18,610 nt of DNA, taken from an uncultured Bacilli bacterium. Its GTDB lineage: Bacteria > Bacillota_I > Bacilli_A > RF39 > UBA660. Position 1 is the stretch's first letter. Each line of letters starts with the position of its first letter. Positions 11,922-17,830 of the stretch are shown piece by piece. Location of the stretch: contig CANQPR010000015.1 in assembly GCA_947625715.1 (NCBI GenBank), positions 1-18,610 on the forward strand, given 5' to 3'. Both the position numbers and the translations under genes were made by a program. The notes below the pieces were generated by a model. The model saw only the letters and a list, made by a program, of their open reading frames with translations, did no database searches and had not been told where the DNA came from.

Positions 11922-14519
11922 TTAAACACCAACATTAATTCCTTTTCTTTTTAAAATAATTTTTCTTAAAAAATCAACAGGTAAAACCGTAGTACTTAAA
12001 ACAATTACTAACGTTAATTCAAATGGTGTTAAACCAAAGGTTCGAAAGACTGTTCCTCCTTTATATATTAAAATTAATTGCACAGTAATAATAAATAAAA
12101 CAGTTAAGATAAAGACAATATTTTTCCTTAAATTAGCAAAAATATTTAAACGATACGTTCGAGCATTAAAAGAATTCCAAATACCTATAAAAATAAATAA
12201 GGCAAAGTAAGCTGTCATAAGATATTTATTGGTTGCTTCTTGGCGGATTAACATTTTAATAAGTGGAGATTTTAAGAAAAAGACACACAGCATAGCAGAA
12301 TAAAAACCTGTAAAAATTATTTGACTATACATATATTTATTCATTAATGGTTCATTTTTAGCTTTGGGTGGTTCATGCATAGATTCTTTTAAGGCTGGTT
12401 CAAAGGAAAAAGCAAGTCCGGCAAAAGTATCCATAATCATATTTATCCATAACATTTGAATTATGGTTATCGGTGTATTAACGCCTATAAAAGGACCAAT
12501 AATTGATAAAAATAAGGCACAAAAATTACATGTTAGTTGATATATGATAAATTTTCTTATACTTTTAAAAATAGTTCTTCCATATAAAATAGCTTTACTT
12601 ATAGAAAGGATATTATCATCAAGAATAACAATATCTGAGGCTTCTTTAGCTACTTCAGTACCACTTCCCATTCCAAAACCAACGTTAGCTTTTTTTAAAG
12701 CTGGAGCATCATTTACACCATCACCTGTCATACCTACGACTAAATCTTTACTTTCGGCTATTTTCACTAATTTACTTTTATCAGATGGTAAGGCTCTTGC
12801 AATAACTTTGATTTTGGGTAACATTTTTACTAATTCGTAATCAGAGTAAGCATTTAAATTATCACTGGTTAAAACGATATCATCACTACTTGTTAATATT
12901 CCTACTTCTTTAGCAATAGATGTAGCTGTTTCTTTAGCATCACCTGTAATCATTACAACTTGAATACCAGCATCTTTAATTTGTTTGACAGCCATTTTTG
13001 CTTCTTTTCTTAGTTCATCTTTTAAAGTAACAAAACCAAGGAAGACAAAATTACCTAAATCATCTTTATAAGCTAAAGATATTATACGACACCCTTTGAT
13101 AGTTAAATCTTTAATTTTATTTGCTATTATAGTTTGATTATAGAAAGATTTTACTTCGCCATTTTTTAAAAGGATTTTTTGACATTTAGGTAAAATTTTT
13201 TCTGTGGCCCCTTTGATATAAGTTATTTGTTTATTGTTTTCTAAGAGAGTTACAGTGGAATATTTTTTTTCACTAGTAAATGGTTCTTTATTTATAACTT
13301 TTAGGGGTATTATTTTTTGATTACTTATGTAGTTTAATAAACATCTGTCTGTCGCATTACCACCAACAGCAACTTTATCAGTTAAGATACTACTGTTGTT
13401 ATAGTATAAATTATTGATAATTTTTTGTTCATATTCTTTGTATTTAGTTAATTCAGAAGCTTTTTTAAAGTTTATTAGTTCCCCACTCGTTATTCCAACA
13501 ACTTCCATTTTGCCTTTTGTTAGGGTTCCAGTTTTGTCAGTGAATAAAATATTTAGTGATCCGGTTGTTTCAATTCCAACTAATTTTCTGACTAAAACGT
13601 TATCTTTTAACATTCTTTTCATATTACTTGATAATACTAAAGTTATCATCATGGGAAGACCTTCTGGAACGGCTACTACTATTATGGTAACAGATAAAGT
13701 TAAAGCATATATTAAGTGATTGGCCATAACTTTGAAATTTGTTAATGTATCTATAATTTCGGTCATAGAAAAATGATTATCGATTACTATGACGGAAAAT
13801 AAATATGAAAATGTAACCAACACTGCCCCTATATAACCTATTTTACTAATGGTTTTGGCTAAACCTCTTAATCTTATTTTTAATGGACTTATGGGTTCTT
13901 TTTCTTGTACTTCTTTAGCTAAAGAACCATAGATAGTTTTATCACCTACTTGTGTGACTATCATTTTAGCTTGGCCTTCATATACGACAGAACCTCTTAA
14001 AACTTTTGAGTCTTTAGAATTTGGTATAAGACTATTTTTTTTGATTTCTTTAGCTTCACCGTTTAAACGTGATTCATCAATGGTTATATTTCCTTCAATT
14101 AAATAACCATCTGCTACTATAGCATCACCACTATTTAAAATAATTAAATCCCCTACAACGACTTCAAAAGCTTTGATTATTTTTAATTTTCCATTACGAA
14201 TAGTTTTTACTGATGTACTTTCACTTTCTTCTTGTAATCTTCTAAAGGCCGCTTCACTACCATATTCACTTAAAGTGGAAATAAAAGACGCTAAAAAGAT
14301 AGCTATTAAAATTCCCAAAGTTTCAAACCAATCAAAATTGCGAAATAAAAAAACAATTTTAATGGCTAGTGCTATTAGTAATATTTTGATGATGGGATCC
14401 CCTAATGATTCAATTAAAAGTTTTAAAAAACCTTTGGTTTTTATTTCTGTAATACTATTGGATCCATACTTTTCTTTACTATTTTCTACTTCTTTATCCG
14501 TTAGTCCATTTAATTTCAT
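11922..14519 (-). CDS. P2B-type Ca2+-transporting ATPase
   Basis: A calcium pump-like P-type ATPase of 865 residues from the chosen start. Seen: cation-ATPase N-terminal part (MKLNGLTDKEVENSKEKYGS), actuator RLNGEA (about 151-156), M4 AVPEGLPMM (about 283-291), DKTGTLT (about 328-334), TGD, GMTGDGVNDAPALKKANVGFGMG, and M6 MLWINMIMDTFAGLAFSFEP with the Asn and Asp that bind Ca2+. The layout and M6 region fit the P2B (plasma-membrane) type with a single Ca2+ site, expelling Ca2+ from the cell. Odd: the usual TGES is NGEA here; the catalytic Glu is kept. The start is ATG 14519, with a full AGGAGG 10 nt upstream; an in-frame ATG at 14552 precedes the Shine-Dalgarno and is rejected. No ions can be proven from sequence. 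Confidence 0.9.
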   Translation of the reverse strand: MKLNGLTDKEVENSKEKYGSNSITEIKTKGFLKLLIESLGDPIIKILLIALAIKIVFLFRNFDWFETLGILIAIFLASFISTLSEYGSEAAFRRLQEESESTSVKTIRNGKLKIIKAFEVVVGDLIILNSGDAIVADGYLIEGNITIDESRLNGEAKEIKKNSLIPNSKDSKVLRGSVVYEGQAKMIVTQVGDKTIYGSLAKEVQEKEPISPLKIRLRGLAKTISKIGYIGAVLVTFSYLFSVIVIDNHFSMTEIIDTLTNFKVMANHLIYALTLSVTIIVVAVPEGLPMMITLVLSSNMKRMLKDNVLVRKLVGIETTGSLNILFTDKTGTLTKGKMEVVGITSGELINFKKASELTKYKEYEQKIINNLYYNNSSILTDKVAVGGNATDRCLLNYISNQKIIPLKVINKEPFTSEKKYSTVTLLENNKQITYIKGATEKILPKCQKILLKNGEVKSFYNQTIIANKIKDLTIKGCRIISLAYKDDLGNFVFLGFVTLKDELRKEAKMAVKQIKDAGIQVVMITGDAKETATSIAKEVGILTSSDDIVLTSDNLNAYSDYELVKMLPKIKVIARALPSDKSKLVKIAESKDLVVGMTGDGVNDAPALKKANVGFGMGSGTEVAKEASDIVILDDNILSISKAILYGRTIFKSIRKFIIYQLTCNFCALFLSIIGPFIGVNTPITIIQMLWINMIMDTFAGLAFSFEPALKESMHEPPKAKNEPLMNKYMYSQIIFTGFYSAMLCVFFLKSPLIKMLIRQEATNKYLMTAYFALFIFIGIWNSFNARTYRLNIFANLRKNIVFILTVLFIITVQLILIYKGGTVFRTFGLTPFELTLVIVLSTTVLPVDFLRKIILKRKGINVGV

Positions 14520-14604
14520 CCAAGTAAGTCCTCCTAAAAAAGAATATGTCAAATTTATTTTTTTAGAACCGAAATAGTATTACAATATTTTACTTGATTT
14601 TTAT

Positions 14605-14633
14605 AAAAAAAAGAACAAAGCAAATACTTTGTT
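14605..14633 (-). terminator. Terminator after the small broken ORF
   Basis: AACAAAG (14614-14620) and CTTTGTT (14627-14633) around loop CAAATA. On the minus strand a C and eight T follow (complement of 14605-14612). It lies downstream of the small ORF at 14671-14762 and before the Ca2+-ATPase gene. Confidence 0.75.
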
Positions 14634-14670
14634 TAATTAGCGCTCTTAATAAGTTTTTAATAATTATATT

Positions 14671-14762
14671 TTAAATATTAAAGAAATTATCTATTCCTAC
14701 AACCCCATCATAATAATAGTTCATTATTTCAATACCTAACTTTATTTTATTTTTTCGTTCAT
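14671..14762 (-). pseudogene. Small ORF (about 30 aa) broken at an A6 run
   Basis: From ATG 14762 (GGTGAT Shine-Dalgarno) the frame stops after six codons. One extra A in the A6 run would open a 30-residue product, MNEKNKIKLGIEIMNYYYDG followed by VVGIDNFFNI. The span is 92 nt, one short of a multiple of three. A promoter (14784-14792) and a terminator (14605-14633) bracket it, so it looks like a complete tiny transcription unit. It could also be the remnant of a longer gene, or a small RNA. No family recognised. Confidence 0.35.
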
Positions 14763-14783
14763 GATTATCACCAATCTTAGATA

Positions 14784-14792
14784 ATTATATCA
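14784..14792 (-). promoter_or_regulatory. Extended -10 promoter of the small unit
   Basis: Minus strand TGA-TATAAT (14784-14792 complement), 21 nt before the ATG at 14762. No clear -35. Confidence 0.5.
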
Positions 14793-14818
14793 TTAATTTA
14801 ATAAATGATTTATATAAA

Positions 14819-14841
14819 GTAAAAAAGACCTATTGGCCTTT
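14819..14841 (-). terminator. Terminator of the repeat-protein gene
   Basis: AAAGGCC and GGTCTTT (minus strand, with one G:U pair) around loop AATA, then a T run. The arms are 14835-14841 and 14824-14830. The stem overlaps the stop codon of the gene at 14840. Confidence 0.7.
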
Positions 14842-16267
14842 AAATTTTAAATATTTTTTGCTTCTTTGTATATTTATAGATACCTAGGATACTAAGTCCT
14901 CCTGTTAAAATAGCTATAAATGATATAAGAGCTCCGGTTTGAGGATTTTCTACTAATCCACAACTTTCCATGTAAGCTTCTTTGGTTACAACATTACCAT
15001 TTTTATCATAATAATTAGTTCCATCTTCAGTACATATTTTTATATCTTTTGGACATAATTTGTTGTAATCTTCTTCACTTACTTCATGTCCGTTGTTGTC
15101 ATAGAATTTATCATTTTCTACACGACATTTTGGATTGCAGGCTTTATCATATTCATCTTTAGAAACTTCATTACCAGTTTTATCATAATATTTATTATCA
15201 ACTATTTTACATTTTGGATTACATGCTTCATTATATGTATCTTTATCGACTTCATGACCATTGTTGTCATAATATTTGTCGTTTTCAATTTCACATTTTG
15301 GATTACATGATTTATCATATGTTTCTTTGTTTACTTCATGACCATTGTCATCATAATATTTATCATCTTTAAATTCACATTTTGGATTACATTCGTTATC
15401 ATAAGTATCTTTGTCGACTTCATGACCATTGTTATCATAGTATTTATTATCTTGTATTTTACATTTTGGATTACATGCTTCATCATAAGTATCTTTGTCG
15501 ACTTCATGACCATTATTGTCATAGTATTTATTATCATTTGTGTCGCATTTTGGATTACATGCTTTATCATATTCATCTTTAGTTACAACATCACCATTAT
15601 TATTGTAATATTTATCATCTTTAAATTCACATTTTAAATTACATGCTTCATCATAAGTATTTTTATCAACTACATGGCCATTATTATCGTAGTAATTGCC
15701 ATTTTGATATAAACATTTCGGATTACAATCTTGATCAAATTCATCTTTTTGAACAACATGTCCTAAATCATCATAGTAATTACCATCTTTTTGAACACAT
15801 TTTGGATTACATGCTAAGTCATAAGCATCTTTGTCGACTTCATGACCATTGTTATCATAATAAGTATTATCTTCAACACGACATCTTGGTGGTGTTACAA
15901 AAATGACATTACAAACTTCAGCTCGTTTATCAACTTCAAAGATAGCTGTTAAAACTTCTTGTTCACCACTGGTTAAAATTTGATTTGGTGTCAAATGATA
16001 TAAAGTATAATTTGATTTTACTTCTTCTCTTTTAGTCCAATTATTAGCCATTGTTATAGAACGTAAAGTTAAATTAGTAGTTTTAAAGTAACCATCTTGA
16101 TGGGAAACCGGATTACTACTAGTTCCTCTAGCTTTTAAAGTACAGTTTTTTAATACATCTAGTGTTCCTGGTGGTGTATATTGGGCTTCACATTGAAAAT
16201 TTACAGCTGCTTGAGCAGTAATAGGAATCATTAATAATGTAATAATAATTAAAAATATTTTTTTCAT
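14840..16267 (-). CDS. NPQTG-anchored surface protein with 28-residue Cys/Asp/Asn repeats
   Basis: 475 residues. Signal peptide at 1-20 (ending AQA). Residues about 21-127 form a beta-rich, cohesin-like domain with four Cys. Then ten 28-residue units (129-408) and a degenerate eleventh (412-436). The unit is CxxxDNKYYDNNGHEVDKDT followed by YDEACNPK: Cys at 1 and 25, YYD at 8-10, NG at 12-13 and Tyr at 21. The C-terminus is a sorting-type signal: ENPQTG (440-445), a hydrophobic stretch (about 447-463) and a basic tail (KYTKKQK). This should put it on the cell surface by a sortase; NPQTG is not the standard LPxTG and a matching sortase is not seen here. Start: GAGGAGAG before ATG 16267. It follows a related gene (16352-17032) but has its own promoter. 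Ligand unknown; the D/N-rich units could bind Ca2+, which is inference. Confidence 0.85.
   Translation of the reverse strand: MKKIFLIIITLLMIPITAQAAVNFQCEAQYTPPGTLDVLKNCTLKARGTSSNPVSHQDGYFKTTNLTLRSITMANNWTKREEVKSNYTLYHLTPNQILTSGEQEVLTAIFEVDKRAEVCNVIFVTPPRCRVEDNTYYDNNGHEVDKDAYDLACNPKCVQKDGNYYDDLGHVVQKDEFDQDCNPKCLYQNGNYYDNNGHVVDKNTYDEACNLKCEFKDDKYYNNNGDVVTKDEYDKACNPKCDTNDNKYYDNNGHEVDKDTYDEACNPKCKIQDNKYYDNNGHEVDKDTYDNECNPKCEFKDDKYYDDNGHEVNKETYDKSCNPKCEIENDKYYDNNGHEVDKDTYNEACNPKCKIVDNKYYDKTGNEVSKDEYDKACNPKCRVENDKFYDNNGHEVSEEDYNKLCPKDIKICTEDGTNYYDKNGNVVTKEAYMESCGLVENPQTGALISFIAILTGGLSILGIYKYTKKQKIFKI
14960..15883 (-). repeat. Tandem 84-bp coding repeats
   Basis: Ten in-frame 84-bp units (15044-15883) and an eleventh partial unit to 14960, encoding the Cys-flanked 28-residue repeat. 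Units 5-9 are the most alike; units 1-4 and 10 are more diverged, suggesting that the middle units expanded most recently. Copy number could vary between strains. Confidence 0.9.
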
Positions 16268-16289
16268 AAACTCTCTCCTCGTATGAATT

Positions 16290-16317
16290 ATTATAACTTT
16301 TTTTTCAAATATGTCAA
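16290..16317 (-). promoter_or_regulatory. Near-perfect sigma-A promoter of the repeat-protein gene, A8 run in spacer
   Basis: Minus strand TTGACA (16312-16317), 16-nt spacer, TATAAT (16290-16295). Both boxes are exact consensus. The spacer holds a run of eight A, which could vary in length. Confidence 0.8.
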
Positions 16318-16321
16318 TGTT

Positions 16322-16349
16322 AAAAAAATGGCTTTTAAGTAGCCATTTT
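16322..16349 (-). terminator. Terminator after the cohesin-like NPQTG protein gene
   Basis: AAAATGGCT (16325-16333) and AGCCATTTT (16341-16349), a perfect 9-bp stem with a 7-nt loop. On the minus strand the stem runs into a T run (complement of 16322-16328). It separates the two NPQTG genes and begins just after the stop codon. Confidence 0.9.
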
Positions 16350-16351
16350 AT

Positions 16352-17032
16352 CTAAACATGATATATTTTATTATTTTTCTTGGTTATGAAATATAGACCA
16401 ACCGCTACTAAGATTCCTGCTATAATTATTGTATATGGTAAGAAATTTCCAGTTTGAGGATTTTCAGCAGTTGTACATGATGCATTATAAGCTTCTTGTG
16501 AAACTTCGTTTCCATTAGCATCATAATATTTACCATTTTCAACTTTACATTTTGGTGTTTCTGGAGTTACAGGTGTTTCAGCTTCAGCTGTTTGAAGAGT
16601 CATTGTACAAGTTTCTGTAGATGGAGCAGAATCACTAACTTTTAATGTGATAGTAGCAACTAATCCACGACCTGTTATACCAGTAGTACTTTTTAAATTA
16701 ATATCAATTCCTTTACCATCAGTACTTGGAGCAATTGTTCCTGTCCAACCACTTTCACGAGTAAATGAACTAAAAGTAAAGTTTGAATTTGATAATTCTA
16801 AATGAGCATTATATTCAGTTAATGTACCAGAAGTAACATTTGCTCCTAAATATATTTTAGTATTCTCGCCTCGATTTTGAATAGTAACAGTATTTCCATT
16901 TTCTGTTGTTGTTCCACTGGCCATTGTTTGACTAGTTGAACCAAATATTTCTCCACTAGCTGCGCTTGCTTTTAATGGAAGTACAATAACACATAGCATT
17001 GCTAATAAACTTAGTCCAATTCTTTTTTTCAT
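16352..17032 (-). CDS. NPQTG-anchored secreted protein with cohesin-like domain
   Basis: 226 residues from the chosen start. Signal peptide about 1-24 (LPLKASA). A beta-sandwich domain at about 25-145 with the pattern of cohesin or carbohydrate-binding modules: TVTIQNRGENTKIYLGANV, LELSNSNFTFSSF, SGWTGT and GLVATITLKVSDSAP. A Thr/Pro/Glu linker (about 146-160) leads to one copy of the repeat unit CKVENGKYYDANGNEVSQEA (162-186), then ENPQTG (190-195), a hydrophobic span and a basic tail. So it shares the repeat unit, the sorting signal and the layout with the larger protein at 14840-16267. The start is ATG 17032 with AGAGG upstream; the in-frame ATG at 17113 lies over the promoter. It may be the partner or the ancestral short form. 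Confidence 0.82.
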   Translation of the reverse strand: MKKRIGLSLLAMLCVIVLPLKASAASGEIFGSTSQTMASGTTTENGNTVTIQNRGENTKIYLGANVTSGTLTEYNAHLELSNSNFTFSSFTRESGWTGTIAPSTDGKGIDINLKSTTGITGRGLVATITLKVSDSAPSTETCTMTLQTAEAETPVTPETPKCKVENGKYYDANGNEVSQEAYNASCTTAENPQTGNFLPYTIIIAGILVAVGLYFITKKNNKIYHV

Positions 17033-17071
17033 AATAATATAACCTCTTTCCTCATTAAATATTATGGCAAT

Positions 17072-17080
17072 ATTATAGCA
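17072..17080 (-). promoter_or_regulatory. Extended -10 promoter of the cohesin-like gene
   Basis: Minus strand TGC-TATAAT (17072-17080 complement), with TTGTAG 19 nt upstream as a weak -35. It lies 39 nt before the start codon. Confidence 0.65.
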
Positions 17081-17231
17081 TAAAAATACCTTTTTTCTAC
17101 AATATTTTTCCATTTTTACAATAATGTGACAATTATTTTCTATTTAAAACCATAAATAAAGAAGTATTAATAAGACAAAAATGAATATATCTTTCAGCAT
17201 TTTTTAAAAATTAGTCCTCTCTTTTTAGTTG

Positions 17232-17307
17232 AGTTTAACATATTTTTAAAAATAAGTCACGGCTAAGCTGTGCTTTTTGGAATATTTTGTCTTTTATTTG
17301 TTAAACT
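17232..17307. promoter_or_regulatory. Candidate operator pair and hairpin before the XRE gene
   Basis: AGTTTAACA (17232-17240) and TGTTAAACT (17299-17307) are perfect 9-bp inverted copies, each centred on GTTwAAC. The second lies in the spacer of the promoter of the XRE gene at 17331, so it could serve autoregulation. Between them is a GC-rich hairpin, CACGGC (17258-17263) and GCTGTG (17267-17272), followed by CTTTTT on the plus strand, which looks terminator-like, but no plus-strand gene leads into it. The rest of the 17114-17230 gap shows nothing I recognise. Confidence 0.35.
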
Positions 17308-17315
17308 AATAAAAG
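17287..17315 (+). promoter_or_regulatory. Sigma-A-like promoter of the XRE gene
   Basis: TTGTCT (17287-17292), 17 nt, TAAAAG (17310-17315). Each box matches four of six consensus bases. It lies 15 nt before the ATG. Confidence 0.4.
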
Positions 17316-17330
17316 TTTTGGTGATGTGAT

Positions 17331-17546
17331 ATGAAATTAAATGTCAATGATTATACAAAGGGTGAAATTATAAAAATTATTAGACAATGGACTAATTTGA
17401 CTCAAAAGGAATTTGCCCAGCAAGTAGGAAAATCAAAAAGAACTATTGAAGATTATGAAGGCGATGTTACAAATTATAGTATTCAATTTTTAAAAGATAT
17501 ATCGCGAAAATTTGGTTTGGAAATTATTATCTCTAAGAAGCGTTAG
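17331..17546 (+). CDS. Small XRE-type HTH regulator (71 aa)
   Basis: A single HTH domain: GEIIKIIRQWTNLTQKEFAQ (helices 1-2), QVGKSKRTIEDYEGD (recognition region), then IQFLKDISRKFGLEIIISKK. The EDYEGD segment and the length fit a Cro/CI-type DNA-binding protein. GGTGATGTG precedes the ATG. A terminator starts right after the stop codon, so this is a one-gene unit on the plus strand, opposite to its neighbours. The pair of GTTwAAC sites upstream could be its operator. Target not known. Confidence 0.8.
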   Translation: MKLNVNDYTKGEIIKIIRQWTNLTQKEFAQQVGKSKRTIEDYEGDVTNYSIQFLKDISRKFGLEIIISKKR

Positions 17547-17571
17547 AAAAGTGTTTTTAAGCACTTTTTTT
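17547..17571 (+). terminator. Terminator of the XRE gene
   Basis: AAAAGTG (17547-17553) and CACTTTT (17562-17568), followed by a T run (17565-17571). It begins directly after the stop codon. The opposite-strand ORF ends inside it. Confidence 0.8.
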
Positions 17572-17788
17572 ATTATAGATTTTAATCCAGCCCATTTTTA
17601 GCCAAAATTTAACTTCATCATAGGAAGAAACTTCTTTACTTGGTATATTTAAAATATATATTTTAATATTTTTATTATGAATTAAATTTAAGATAACATT
17701 ACCTAGTCCCAATATATCCTTTAATACCATCTTTTTCTTCATTCATCAGAAAATAGACATCGGTGTTTTCTAGTTGACTATAAAAATC
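17557..17788 (-). pseudogene. Decayed ORF, possibly a GNAT-type acetyltransferase remnant
   Basis: A 61-codon frame from 17742 to 17557 lacks a Shine-Dalgarno. An overlapping frame (17788-17699) carries LENTDVYFLMNEEKDGIKGY and then ends at TAA. Read one after the other, the two frames look like part of one protein: the KDGIKGYIG strand, then GLGNVILNLI, IKIYILNI and FWLKMGW, in the order found in the C-terminal half of GNAT acetyltransferases. This suggests an old frameshifted and truncated gene. The family call is weak; it may also be two unrelated open stretches. Confidence 0.3.
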
Positions 17789-17830
17789 TTATAAACACTG
17801 GGTAAATTTTTTTCATTGCATTTTTTCTAT

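Noticed and set aside
12544..14577. Plus-strand open frames antisense to the Ca2+-ATPase
   Set aside because: All overlap conserved ATPase motifs on the minus strand and look like complement translations.
14960..15883. CRISPR-like regular repeats
   Set aside because: The 84-bp units are continuous coding sequence with no spacers, and stay in frame with the signal peptide and sorting signal.
15086..15906. Several long open frames on the plus strand and a Met/Ile-rich minus frame across the repeat region
   Set aside because: They are shadows of the 84-bp coding repeats: low-complexity I/F/V or H/Y/L translations, no Shine-Dalgarno, and repeated in step with the real gene.
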